48,877 nt of DNA, from contig CAJXTB010000035.1 in the NCBI GenBank assembly GCA_913061235.1, positions 1 to 48,877 on the forward strand, in the 5' to 3' direction. The notes beneath the pieces are model-generated. The model was not told the origin of the DNA and searched no databases. It saw only the letters and a program-made list of their open reading frames with translations. Source of the DNA: an uncultured Pseudomonadota bacterium. Lineage in GTDB: Bacteria > Myxococcota_A > UBA796 > GCA-2862545. Numbering within the stretch: the stretch's first letter is position 1; every line of letters begins with the position of its first letter. The translations under genes were made by a program, and so were the position numbers. Below, piece after piece: positions 17,170 to 26,085 of this stretch.

Positions 17170-17862
17170 TCAGCGCACCGCGGTAAACGAGAAGGTCTGG
17201 TCGGCACAGTCAAAGCAGCCGCCAATGCCCGAGGCATCGAAGAAGGTCGCCGTCAGGGTGCCGTACATCTCGTCTGCCGAGGTGAACGTGGCATCCACCG
17301 AGTAGGTCTCATCGCAGCCACCGCCACCGGAGCTGATGGCATTGGTAGCCACAAAGCCGTTCGCGGAGTCGAAGGACCCGCTCATGGAGCCGGGCTGCGT
17401 GTCGCCAGAGGCCACAACCAGAATCGTGGGATTGGCGTCCGTCACAGTAAACGAGCTGACGCTGAGCGTCACACTGTTGAATGCGCAGGCGTAGGAGACG
17501 GCAGGAGTGACAATGTAGGTGCCGCTAAAGTCGTCTGACTCGGTGCACTCATCGTCGTCTGGTGTCTCGGCATCGCAGTCGTCGTCGGCCCCGTTGCACG
17601 CGACCTCGTCCGCACCCGGATGAATGTCTTCGTCGCGGTCGTCGCAGTCGAGAGCACTCGCGTCGTACGCAGCAACACACCCGGCATTGCTGCCGTCAAA
17701 GAAGCCGTCGTTGTCAGCGTCAAAAGGCGAATCGACAGTGTCTTCCGACGGTTGCTTTTGGCCGTCGCACTGGGCATTCCCGGTAATACCGATGTCGTTG
17801 TCACAGCCGAAGAGTGCCATGGGTGCGGTCATGAGCAGTACCCAGCCGATTCGATTTTTCAT
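17170..17862 (-). CDS. Lipoprotein with MopE-like metal-binding motif
   Basis: 230 residues from the ATG at 17862 with GGAGGAAA upstream. The lipobox is ALFGC (Cys20). Residues about 47-105 carry an Asp-rich stretch with DADNDGFFDG and DCDDRDEDIHPGADE followed by CNGADDDC. This is the putative metal-binding motif found in MopE, a copper-binding surface protein, and in many Myxococcota proteins. The C-terminal ~110 residues form a beta-rich domain with paired Cys residues. It is probably on the outer membrane surface. It is convergent with the DUF4272 gene and the two stops are 27 bases apart. Confidence 0.83.
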   Translation of the reverse strand: MKNRIGWVLLMTAPMALFGCDNDIGITGNAQCDGQKQPSEDTVDSPFDADNDGFFDGSNAGCVAAYDASALDCDDRDEDIHPGADEVACNGADDDCDAETPDDDECTESDDFSGTYIVTPAVSYACAFNSVTLSVSSFTVTDANPTILVVASGDTQPGSMSGSFDSANGFVATNAISSGGGGCDETYSVDATFTSADEMYGTLTATFFDASGIGGCFDCADQTFSFTAVR

Positions 17863-17970
17863 CAGTTTCCTCCGTTACGACCCTCATGCCCCGATGCCGG
17901 ACAACCGTCCACTCACACAATGAAGGTGCATATAGACTGTCCGTGGAAGGACCGAGTAGGTCTGTGCGAG

Positions 17971-18480
17971 ATGAGCGTCATGAGCCAGAACACTGTCATA
18001 AACGCGGTTCGTCTATCGCTTGGACTGTCGCTGTTGCCGGCCATGGCCGCATGCCACAAAGCACCGGTAAGTACCGGAACAACCCTGGCCCCAGCCCTCT
18101 CTCTGCAGCTTGAGTACGCCGGTGACGTGGACGTCCTGGGTACCGCCCCCACCCGCGAACAGCGGGCCACCTGGGTGCAGGTTTGTCTGGAAGACGCCGA
18201 TAGTCGCGGGACGAACGCACACGACCTGTGCGACCTAAGGACGGTTCTTCCCTACGACTCCGCGTGGGTTCCCGACTCGTGCCAGGCCGCTATGGTCGAG
18301 CTGATCACCCTAAAGCTGCACGGACCTCCGGGAGAGCAACCGGTGCTGGCGTACCATGTGGCCCTCAATCGCAACGGAGCCGAATGCGGCGGGGGAACTG
18401 CGTCCTTTCAGTTCAACCCGCACAACGGAGAACTGCTCGAGCGCATACCCCTCACCTGGGATGGGCAGCCCACACGCTGA
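17971..18480 (+). CDS. Small lipoprotein, unknown function
   Basis: 169 residues from the ATG at 17971; a second ATG at 17980 is equally plausible and the ribosome-binding site is weak. The signal peptide ends at LPAMAAC (Cys28 counted from 17971). The mature part is about 140 residues with four further Cys residues and mixed strands (LSLQLEYAGDVDVL, WVQVCLEDAD, PVLAYHVALNRNG). I do not recognise a family. It begins 108 bases from the divergent MopE-like lipoprotein and ends 19 bases before the convergent alpha/beta-hydrolase-like lipoprotein. Confidence 0.68.
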   Translation: MSVMSQNTVINAVRLSLGLSLLPAMAACHKAPVSTGTTLAPALSLQLEYAGDVDVLGTAPTREQRATWVQVCLEDADSRGTNAHDLCDLRTVLPYDSAWVPDSCQAAMVELITLKLHGPPGEQPVLAYHVALNRNGAECGGGTASFQFNPHNGELLERIPLTWDGQPTR

Positions 18481-18499
18481 AGCCCCGGGGTGCACGTGG

Positions 18500-19279
18500 C
18501 TACAGCTCGCTGGCCTCAAGCACGTCTTTCACACTGTCCGGCATCCACTGCTCGTGAATCTCTGCCAGGATGATGGGTGCCGAGAAATTCACGGCCCAGC
18601 AATGCCCTGCCCGGGAGCCGGATACCGGCTCGCTGTTCAGCAGCAGAAAATGCGTTCGACCCCAGCGAGAGAAGTCGACATCCGTACACTCCGCTTGGTC
18701 ACAGGTGGGAGCGACACCAATGTACGGCCCAAAGAGGGACCGCTGCGAACAGTCTCCGTCCCCTACCACCGAGCGGCGGAAGACCTTGGCTGTTTCAACG
18801 TTATTGGGAATGACAACCGTCTGCGGTCGAGGCCAGCGAAACGGCTCGATGAGGTACAACCGGTCGATGACACGACGACTGGGTTCGATGTCGTCCCGCT
18901 CCGTCCAATCGAACGCCCGGGCAGCCCCGATTCCGCCCCAGGAAAAGCCCACCACCGTCACCGAACAGGTGCCATCTGCGTGGGTCAATCGCTTGTCAGC
19001 ATCCGTATCCAACGCAGCGAAGACCGCGTCACTGGCTTGGTCAGCGCGGTGCATATTGAACGCGGCGTGGCAGGTACGACCGCGGCAGTCGCGAACGAGC
19101 CCCGGAAGCTGCTCACACATGGCCAGCAGGTCCGGGTTGCCGCCATTTTCCAGGGTCCAGGCGCCGGCGAGACACACGCTGATCTCACAGCCGGGCGGGT
19201 GTGGGTCGACGATGGGAACCGAGTGGGTCGCACAGGCCGAGAGAAAGATGAGGGTCACAGTTCCGAGCAAACGAGCCAT
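18500..19279 (-). CDS. Lipoprotein with alpha/beta-hydrolase-like nucleophile elbow
   Basis: 259 residues from the ATG at 19279 (a GTG two codons earlier is possible). The lipobox is FLSAC (Cys16). At residues 107-116 VTVVGFSWGGIG gives the G-x-S-x-G nucleophile elbow of alpha/beta hydrolases with Ser113, after a short strand. The preceding DTDADKRLTHADGTC region links to it and has an EF-hand-like spacing of Asp residues. A candidate catalytic His occurs in the C-terminal part (FSRWGRTHFLLLNS or GHCWAVNF), which I cannot assign firmly. There are ten or so Cys residues, suggesting disulfides outside the cell. A lipase, esterase or a non-catalytic relative are all possible. Confidence 0.7.
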   Translation of the reverse strand: MARLLGTVTLIFLSACATHSVPIVDPHPPGCEISVCLAGAWTLENGGNPDLLAMCEQLPGLVRDCRGRTCHAAFNMHRADQASDAVFAALDTDADKRLTHADGTCSVTVVGFSWGGIGAARAFDWTERDDIEPSRRVIDRLYLIEPFRWPRPQTVVIPNNVETAKVFRRSVVGDGDCSQRSLFGPYIGVAPTCDQAECTDVDFSRWGRTHFLLLNSEPVSGSRAGHCWAVNFSAPIILAEIHEQWMPDSVKDVLEASEL

Positions 19280-19363
19280 GCACACGCCTATCGCCGCCGC
19301 ACTCGGTCGGTCAACCGTGGTGCGGCGGCGGGGCGAAACCCGAACTCAACCCTCGCTGACCGG

Positions 19364-22300
19364 CTACTGCGAGATGGTGACCAGAAGGCCAGGCTGCCAC
19401 GCCATCTCGTCGTCGTTGTAGTACGGGTAGGCGCTGCTCGCGGGTCCGGTAAACACGCCGGGAACGGTGGCGACGAGGTCCAGGTTGACCTCGTGCGCGC
19501 TGTCTTCGTGTAGACCGTCCCAGTACAAGGTGACTTCCCGCGGACGGGTCTCGAAGAAGGCGATTTCACCCCGGTCCTGCATCTCTTGTAGCTGCCAGGT
19601 CTGCGCGGATAGACCGGCAGGAAGGCCAATTCGCGCGATGGGACTGGGGACAATGCGACCGGCTTGGTTGTCGATGGTCGCGGTCAGACGCACCGTCTCA
19701 CCCATAGACACTTCGGTGTCTGACAGAGACGTCTCCAGGGTGAGCTCGGCTCCAGGAGAGGTGTCGGGTGTCACCGATGTCCACGACACGTCGACCGTGT
19801 ACGGCAGCGGCTCACCACTCTCTTGGCGAAGTACAATGGCGTTCGCGCCGCGAACCAGGTGCTGCTCCCAGCCGTCCATGGACAAAGGCTCGGTCTGGTC
19901 AGCATTGTAGGTGACCATGCCCACAGCATGGCCGTTGACCTCGACCGAGATGAGACCGCCGGTCTTGGGACGACGACTCAGGTCTGCATGGGTGGTGAGT
20001 GCGCCGAGAGCGAGCGCTGTGGCCTGAGTGGCACCCCACGTGCCGACACCCCGGCGGTTGGCGACGAGCCATTCAGCGGCGGCATCGTAGGCGCGGCGGT
20101 CTGCGCCGGCCTCCATCAGCGCTAGTGCTGCCAGCGCGGTGCTCTCCACCAGTAAGTTGGCTTCATAGCTGCGAGTGATGCTGCTCTCTGCACCCGGGAA
20201 GCTACCGTCGTCATCTTGTAGTTCTGCAAGCCGCTCGATGGCTCGGTCCGCGCCCGGATGCCCGGTAGCGACCAGCGTACGGGCGGCCAAGGCGAGCACA
20301 TACGGGTCGTCAGACTGGGTGGCCACGTTGGCTTGCTGTGCAATCTCATCCGACAGCGAATCGGCGTGGCCTGTGCCCACCAAGGCCCAGGTGATGAAGC
20401 CGTTTAGGACGGCCGGAGGTGCGCTTCCGTAACCGTGAGCACTCGAGCCGCTGTTCTTGAAGCCGCCGTCACCGTCGCGCTGAGCGAGCAGGTACTCGGC
20501 GTCCTTCTCAAGGACCGAAGCGTCTACTGGGTACACCGCCTTCATGTCGGCAAACTGAAGCAGTCCGAAGGCGGACAGGGCTTCCTTGCCTGGACCCGTT
20601 CCCCAAGTCTCAAAGCCACCCGCAGCCACTTGGTAGCCGGTGAGCTTGGCGTAGCCGGCGTCGAGCGCTTGGCTGCTCTGTGCGCGCAGGCGCGGGTCGC
20701 CCTCGTGGGCTTCGAGGTAGGCCAGGATGGCCACGTTGGGCCAGTTGGTGCTGCTCGTCTGCTCAAAGCAGCCGCCGGGCGTCTTGATGAGGCCAGCCAT
20801 GCCAGTCATCAACGTAGCCACGGTGCTCGGCTGCCAGGAGACACTGGCCGTGAGGCTGCCCTCGACCCACTCGTCTACGTTCACGGTGAGCGAAGTCTCG
20901 CCCGTCATCTCCCCCGCCTCAGACTGGCTGCGCGGGAATCCAGGGGGCACGATTTCGAGGGTGCGAACCATGGTGTCCATGACGCCGCCACCTTGGGCGG
21001 CGAGCTCGATTGTGGCGGTCTCGCTGCCTTGGCCGATGTTGAGCTCGACCCAGTGAGTAGCGCTGCCTTGGGCGTCCACCGACAGGTCACCCGAGCCGGA
21101 TGTGGCCTGAATTAGCGAAGACGTAATGGACGCGGTGACGTGGGAACTAAGGGCTTGATCCCGCGCATTGCTGACTGTCATGGGCAAAAACAGCGTGTCT
21201 CCTGCACTGACCTGAGTGGGCAATGTGGTCGCAATGGACACGGGCAAGACCGAGGAGAGCGTGGCCTCGGTGTGTCCAGCGGCACCGGCGCCTACACCTT
21301 CCGAGGTCAGGCGGAACTGGGTGACGGCGTCGGACAGGTAGAAGCGGACCTCAGCTTCGCCGTTTTCGTCGGTCTGGATGGTCGGCTCCCAGTGAACGGT
21401 GTCGCGGAAGTCGGTCCGGGTGCCGGTGAAGCCTTCGCGGTAGTCGGGCTTCGGGAAGACGCGAACGGTGCTGGCCTGTACGCCGAAGTTGTTGCCAAAC
21501 CGGCCCGCCTCTCCACCAAGGTAGCCAATCTCACCGAGTAGACCCCTGCCCCATCCGTCTCCGTCGTTCGCGTCGGCAAAGTGGGCAATACCTGCGGCAC
21601 CCTGTGGGGCAGCACCAGCATCCACAGCATCGACGCGGTCGCGACCAATGGCGGCCTGCATGACCACCTCTTCGTTGGGTTGCTCCATGTCTTCGAGCTC
21701 AAACTCGAGCCTCTCGACAACCTCGGGCATGTCCACGACCACGCGCTGTCGAACGCCGTCCATGGGCTCATCGGCATCCGGAACACCCTGGATTTCGATG
21801 GCGGCCACACCCGGTTCCATGTGAATCCCACCTCCAAACTCTGCCCCACCCAGTGCCCCTTCAAGCGCGGCACCACGCCGGGCACGAGAGACAGTGGCGG
21901 TGACGACTGGCGGCGGCGCGGGTGGGTTCCACACGCGTTCCCACTCAAAGCGGCGGTAACCCTTGGTGCCCATGACCAAGTCCAGTCCGTGGGCGGCCAG
22001 TTCTTCGTCGTTGTCGAAGTACCAGGCCGGGTCGTCTGGACTCTCGACCAAGTCAGGGTCGAGGTAAAGACGGCTTAAGATGTGTCCTTCCTCGTCGTCT
22101 GCCATGCTGATCAGCGCGTCATCCACAACAGACAGGGCTACTTGGGCTGCAATCGGCGAGCCGTCCGCACTGGTTGTCTTCACACCCACAACGACCTCGT
22201 CGCGCGGGCTGTACTCATCACGGTCGAGGGTCAGCTCAATGCCAAGGTCGCGACCGGCATTTCGGTACACCAAGCGCTCGGCAATGGCGTTGAGCTCGCG

Positions 22301-23647
22301 GTCGAACACGGTGACGCGCATGGCACCCTGTTCCTGTTGAACGTCGGCATCTCCCTGGAGATAGACGATGGTGTCTGCGTTCGGCCCTACGCTGACCGCA
22401 GCTTGGTCCACAAGCCGTTCACGTAGGACACCGCTAACCAGTACCTCAGAGGGGGTGGCACAGCGTACGGCAACGCGGGTTGCGGCCTGTTCGCTGTTCA
22501 CGTCGTCAAAGCTGCGCAGGGTACAGCCGTCTGCGAGTGCCTCCGGCAATGCAAAGGCCTGGCGAACGCCCGCGGGTTCGGTGACCTGTGCGGTGTACAA
22601 ACGGCCACGCTCTGGCGTGAAGGCGAAGCGTCCCAGCCCATCGTGAAGGCTCGAGAAGGTCGCGACTTGCTCGCCGCGGTCGTCGCGGATGATGCCAGCG
22701 ATGTCGGCGGGCTCTCCGTGAACATCCGTGGCCTCAAAGTAGACCCGACCGGGTAGGTCCCGCACCAAGTCGCCGCCCTCTGGGAAGAAGTCGATGGAGA
22801 CGTCTGCGAGGACCAGCGGGATGGAGCGGCTGATCGATTCGGTCACACCCCCGTCTTCGACGAGCAGGGTCAGCAGGCCGTCGCTGCTCTGGAGGGAGTC
22901 GGCGAGCTGTGCGGCAATGAACACGGCTCCAGTGGCGTCGGTCTGTAGGTCAGTCTCGAACACCGTCTCTCCAGCAATCTGGACGAGTGCGTGAACGGGG
23001 TGGTCAACAAGCGGACCGCCGGTGGTGCGCTCAATCTCTACGAGGGCTTCGACGCGGTCACCAGGCCCGTACGCCTCGCGCACAAAGTCGAGGGTCTTGC
23101 GTAGCCGGGGGGTCTGGTAGCTGGAAACAACAAAGTGACGCTCGTCAATCTCGCCGGTGGGAAGCGTTGCACGAAGGGTCCACTGGCCACCAGGAACGCT
23201 TGCATCCAGAACAAAGTCGTTGGTAGCGCCGCCGTCGGCCTGGCCCACGGACTTGGTCTGTACGACGAGACCCCGCGGGTCGAGAAGTTGGTAGTTAATT
23301 GAGTAGTTGTTGTCAGCCGTTAGGCCGCGCGACACCAGGCTCCAGGTCTTCACCCACACCGTGTCGCCAGGCCGGTACATGGGCCGGTCGAGCTGGACGT
23401 GTACACGACGGGACCCGAAGTTGTCGAAGTACGAGACGATTCTTTCGCCGGTATCCGTGGGTAGGTCCGCGTCATCACGGCGAGGCGAGGCTGCCGGCGC
23501 CTGCTCAAACGCATCCGGAATTATCACGATGGGTGGAGCCTCTACGGCGTCTGCCTGAACCGGAGGCGTGTCTACAAACAGTGCGTCCCCGTCGTGAGGC
23601 AGGGTGCATGAGGCAGCTAGAATCAACAGAATCGATGGGGCGCGCAT
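19364..23647 (-). CDS. Alpha-2-macroglobulin family lipoprotein with thioester
   Basis: 1427 residues from the ATG at 23647 (GGAGAG upstream), chosen over 23686 because a lipoprotein signal peptide follows (LLILAASC). Macroglobulin-like domains begin near residue 90 (VHVQLDRPMYRPGDTVWVKTW is the MG2 hallmark). A flexible Gly/Asp-rich stretch around residues 610-720 is the likely bait region. The A2M domain signature W-x-P-x4-DENG-EAEVRFYLSD follows. The thioester motif GGCFEQ is intact at Cys960-Glu-Gln963, within an alpha/alpha-toroid, and a receptor-binding-like beta domain closes the protein. Such proteins trap attacking proteases in the periplasm or at the surface. The E. coli homologue is paired with pbpC; here none is adjacent. 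Confidence 0.93.
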   Translation of the reverse strand: MRAPSILLILAASCTLPHDGDALFVDTPPVQADAVEAPPIVIIPDAFEQAPAASPRRDDADLPTDTGERIVSYFDNFGSRRVHVQLDRPMYRPGDTVWVKTWSLVSRGLTADNNYSINYQLLDPRGLVVQTKSVGQADGGATNDFVLDASVPGGQWTLRATLPTGEIDERHFVVSSYQTPRLRKTLDFVREAYGPGDRVEALVEIERTTGGPLVDHPVHALVQIAGETVFETDLQTDATGAVFIAAQLADSLQSSDGLLTLLVEDGGVTESISRSIPLVLADVSIDFFPEGGDLVRDLPGRVYFEATDVHGEPADIAGIIRDDRGEQVATFSSLHDGLGRFAFTPERGRLYTAQVTEPAGVRQAFALPEALADGCTLRSFDDVNSEQAATRVAVRCATPSEVLVSGVLRERLVDQAAVSVGPNADTIVYLQGDADVQQEQGAMRVTVFDRELNAIAERLVYRNAGRDLGIELTLDRDEYSPRDEVVVGVKTTSADGSPIAAQVALSVVDDALISMADDEEGHILSRLYLDPDLVESPDDPAWYFDNDEELAAHGLDLVMGTKGYRRFEWERVWNPPAPPPVVTATVSRARRGAALEGALGGAEFGGGIHMEPGVAAIEIQGVPDADEPMDGVRQRVVVDMPEVVERLEFELEDMEQPNEEVVMQAAIGRDRVDAVDAGAAPQGAAGIAHFADANDGDGWGRGLLGEIGYLGGEAGRFGNNFGVQASTVRVFPKPDYREGFTGTRTDFRDTVHWEPTIQTDENGEAEVRFYLSDAVTQFRLTSEGVGAGAAGHTEATLSSVLPVSIATTLPTQVSAGDTLFLPMTVSNARDQALSSHVTASITSSLIQATSGSGDLSVDAQGSATHWVELNIGQGSETATIELAAQGGGVMDTMVRTLEIVPPGFPRSQSEAGEMTGETSLTVNVDEWVEGSLTASVSWQPSTVATLMTGMAGLIKTPGGCFEQTSSTNWPNVAILAYLEAHEGDPRLRAQSSQALDAGYAKLTGYQVAAGGFETWGTGPGKEALSAFGLLQFADMKAVYPVDASVLEKDAEYLLAQRDGDGGFKNSGSSAHGYGSAPPAVLNGFITWALVGTGHADSLSDEIAQQANVATQSDDPYVLALAARTLVATGHPGADRAIERLAELQDDDGSFPGAESSITRSYEANLLVESTALAALALMEAGADRRAYDAAAEWLVANRRGVGTWGATQATALALGALTTHADLSRRPKTGGLISVEVNGHAVGMVTYNADQTEPLSMDGWEQHLVRGANAIVLRQESGEPLPYTVDVSWTSVTPDTSPGAELTLETSLSDTEVSMGETVRLTATIDNQAGRIVPSPIARIGLPAGLSAQTWQLQEMQDRGEIAFFETRPREVTLYWDGLHEDSAHEVNLDLVATVPGVFTGPASSAYPYYNDDEMAWQPGLLVTISQ

Positions 23648-23962
23648 AGTTCTCTCCGCGAGGTGCGCAGACCGAACGACGGTCATTCGGTCTGCTTACA
23701 GGCCGCACTCAAAAGGGTGCATGGTCCTGAACCTCCGACACGGGCCACACACAATGGTGCCGTGCAGAATCGTCCCACTCGAGGGGACGATGCGAAGAAC
23801 TACGGGAAGCAAGCCTGTTTAGGGTCTGCCCAACAAGACGCTGAGGCGTCGTGAGGGCACGGCTCAAACCCGAAGGAATGACGTGTCATTTCCACGGGCG
23901 AGCAACGCTGCTATCGCGAATGTACTGAAATCGAGGCGGGCAACTAGCTGAAGACTAGCGCC
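23648..23962. other. Intergenic region with hairpins
   Basis: 315 bases between the barrel-like gene (3' end) and the macroglobulin gene (5' end), both on the minus strand. It holds a perfect 8-bp inverted repeat with a 7-base loop (23769-23791), a smaller GC-rich hairpin (23837-23850) and a 6+6 dyad AATGAC/GTCATT (23877-23890). None has a T-tract, so I do not call a factor-independent terminator. No credible ORF lies here. Confidence 0.55.
23769..23791. repeat. Perfect 8-bp inverted repeat, 7-base loop
   Basis: ATCGTCCC (23769-23776) and GGGACGAT (23784-23791) flank ACTCGAG. It lies 122 bases upstream of the macroglobulin start. It could be an operator or an RNA hairpin; the absence of a U-run argues against a simple terminator. 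Confidence 0.5.
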
Positions 23963-25195
23963 TTAGAAGGTCCACTTGAGACCGATTCCGGCCTTGGTGT
24001 CTCGCTTGCCGTTGATCACGTCTTGGCCAACGAACCCGCCAACCGAGAAGTTGTCCTTCTTGTAGTCGAGTCCGACCTGCCCACCGTACTTGGTGTCCAT
24101 GCCAGCGGCGCCAGGCATGCGCGATGCGCTTCCCATTGCGGACATCGACAGGTTGTCGTTGAACTTCTTCGAGAACTTGCCCGAGGCGCTGTACCGGCCG
24201 TCTGTGCCGCCCATGATGTCACCGGACATGCCGAAGCCAGTCTCCTTGTTCGTGAGACTGCCGCCTGCGCCGAAGGTGGTGACGCCGTCGCCCGTTCCCA
24301 TCAGGTGCTCAGCACGCAGGTAGCTGCTGGCCTTGTCGTTCTTCTGCCCAATCTCCATGCCGTACTTGCCGCTGGTCATGTCGCCATCTGCCATCTTGCG
24401 TTCGCCGTACAGCTTCGCGTACTTGTCTTCGTCGGTCAGAGAGAACGAGGCCGCTTGGTCGACCGCACCGGCGCCGTCGCTCTTGTGCTTGACGTCGGCC
24501 TTGATTGCGCCGCCCTTGGAGGCGTAGGCGCCTGTCATTTCCTTGAGGAAGACATCGCCCTTGAACAGGTCCATGATGCCGCCGCCGAGCGTTGTGCCGA
24601 CCGTGATCTTGCCCGCACCACCCAACTTGATGGGCACCTTCAGTGCAGGAATCTTCTGGTTCGTGACCACATAGGTGACGGCCGCGGCGAGTGCTGCGGA
24701 GGCAATGATCCACGGATTGTCGTCTGTGAACTCGCCGATCTTCGCGGCCCAGCCACCTCCGTCACTATCCATGAGCTCTTTCGCCATGGGACCGAGGTGC
24801 TTCTTCAGCTCTGCGGCAAGCTTCGCGGTGGCAGCCTGTGCATCCGGAGCGGTTGTCTGCTCTTTCAGCCACTTCTCGAATGCGCCGACGCCGGATTCCA
24901 CGACCTTTACAGCAATGCCTTCCAGCTTGGCTTCGGAGACTTGACCGGCGATAGCACTGTAGAGCTTGCCGCCAATGAAGTCGCCCATGGCGCCAGACCA
25001 CGCCTTCGCACCCGCATCGGTGCCCTCTTTGCCACGCCCGGCCGCCTTCTTATCTGCGCCTTTGGACGCGGTCTCTGCGCCGTCCGCCGCAAGCAGATCG
25101 TCAGTGAGCGAGTCTTGAAGGTTGTCGCTCGCAGCCGCTGGTGCGGCGGACGCAACCTGCTGATCTTGTTTCTGACGTACATCGACTGCCGGCAT
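23963..25195 (-). CDS. Barrel-like protein without signal peptide; candidate exported effector
   Basis: 410 residues; ATG at 25195 with AAGGGGAAAGG upstream. There is no Sec signal peptide. Residues 1-22 are polar Gln/Ala-rich; residues 24-35 read D-N-LQDSL-T-D-D-LL, a motif shared with the caspase-like protein at 34047. A helical segment with a hydrophobic stretch (PWIIASAALAAAVTYVVT, about 160-178) precedes a C-terminal ~230 residues with repeating short alternating strands and Gly/Asp turns, ending in GIGLKWTF. A terminal aromatic after such strands is the outer-membrane beta-barrel pattern. A barrel lacking a Sec signal is contradictory for a normal porin and suggests a self-inserting or differently exported protein. 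I recognise no named family. Confidence 0.72.
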   Translation of the reverse strand: MPAVDVRQKQDQQVASAAPAAASDNLQDSLTDDLLAADGAETASKGADKKAAGRGKEGTDAGAKAWSGAMGDFIGGKLYSAIAGQVSEAKLEGIAVKVVESGVGAFEKWLKEQTTAPDAQAATAKLAAELKKHLGPMAKELMDSDGGGWAAKIGEFTDDNPWIIASAALAAAVTYVVTNQKIPALKVPIKLGGAGKITVGTTLGGGIMDLFKGDVFLKEMTGAYASKGGAIKADVKHKSDGAGAVDQAASFSLTDEDKYAKLYGERKMADGDMTSGKYGMEIGQKNDKASSYLRAEHLMGTGDGVTTFGAGGSLTNKETGFGMSGDIMGGTDGRYSASGKFSKKFNDNLSMSAMGSASRMPGAAGMDTKYGGQVGLDYKKDNFSVGGFVGQDVINGKRDTKAGIGLKWTF

Positions 25196-25355
25196 GACCT
25201 TTCCCCTTGTTCAACCACCCTACGCACCAAACACCCTAGGGTCCAGCCACTTTCGTGGAACCGTCGTCTCGTCGGCCCCCGAAGCGGGGACCGCCAGAGT
25301 CGGAATTGGGGTGCATCACAGGTACACTGCGAAGCCTGACTAGGAGAGGATTGAC

Positions 25356-25988
25356 GTGACGGTGTACGACGACAAGTGGTCCCACGCATTCGGTGAACTG
25401 CCGCTCGTTGCCTGTGAACTTCGCCTTCTTCTTCCCGAGCGCTGGGTACGCTTTCACAGTCTGCCGGAGTCGAAACGCTACGCGGACACCGAAGCGGAGT
25501 ACGCGGAGATTCTTCGTCGTCAGAACCAGCTCATTGACGAATTGCTCGGCGGAAAACCGGGATGGATGATCACCGCAAGCCCACCCCCGCATCAGTCCAC
25601 AGACCTCAGCGCTTCAGCGGCTCAAGCGGTTCTCGACGCTCAGGCCGAGCTCACCGAACGAGCCGACCTGGCAATTCTCTCCGCTCTCGTCGGAGACGCG
25701 CCAACGCGAATGACCCATGAGTACCGACCCGAACACATTGAACCGGACTATCCACCCGGGGTGCTACACGGGTGGCCGCTCCGTTGGCACACGGGCATGC
25801 TCGACCCCTGGCTCCGACTCATCGCAGACGATGAACGGTTCAATACACTGATCTTAGACGCCGATTTCAAGCACCTCATCGCGCCCTACGACGGTGGTGT
25901 GGACGTGATTGCCGCAACGCGAGAAGCGCGCGACCAAGTACGGCAACGTCACCGAGACTGGCTGTCAGCACACCCCAGTGGAACCTGA
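25356..25988 (+). CDS. Uncharacterised cytoplasmic protein
   Basis: 210 residues from a GTG at 25356 with AGGAGAGG 5 bases upstream. There is no signal peptide or membrane segment. The N-terminal third contains a compact motif, RFHSLPESKRYADTEAEY, followed by an amphipathic helix (ILRRQNQLIDELLGG). The C-terminal part has LRLIADDERFNTLILDADFKHLIAPYDGGVDV, which looks like a helix-strand-turn unit. I have seen similar openings in uncharacterised bacterial proteins but cannot name the family with confidence. It is divergent from the barrel-like gene (160 bases between starts). If that gene encodes a toxin, this one's position would allow an immunity role, but nothing in the sequence shows it. 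Confidence 0.7.
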   Translation: MTVYDDKWSHAFGELPLVACELRLLLPERWVRFHSLPESKRYADTEAEYAEILRRQNQLIDELLGGKPGWMITASPPPHQSTDLSASAAQAVLDAQAELTERADLAILSALVGDAPTRMTHEYRPEHIEPDYPPGVLHGWPLRWHTGMLDPWLRLIADDERFNTLILDADFKHLIAPYDGGVDVIAATREARDQVRQRHRDWLSAHPSGT

Positions 25989-26085
25989 GCCGAGACCCGG
26001 CCCGCGACATGGGACGACACAATCACGTGTTGCACTCCGCGACTGCGTGCACATTCTGTGCGCCTCCTTCTCTTAGAGGTCCCCC

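Noticed and set aside
24023-25339. A 438-residue plus-strand frame opposite the barrel-like gene
   Set aside because: It has His/Cys/Leu-rich shadow composition and no start signal, while the minus-strand frame has a ribosome-binding site and a coherent protein.
25356-25988. Immunity protein for the barrel-like protein
   Set aside because: Divergent position alone is not evidence; no immunity family is recognisable.
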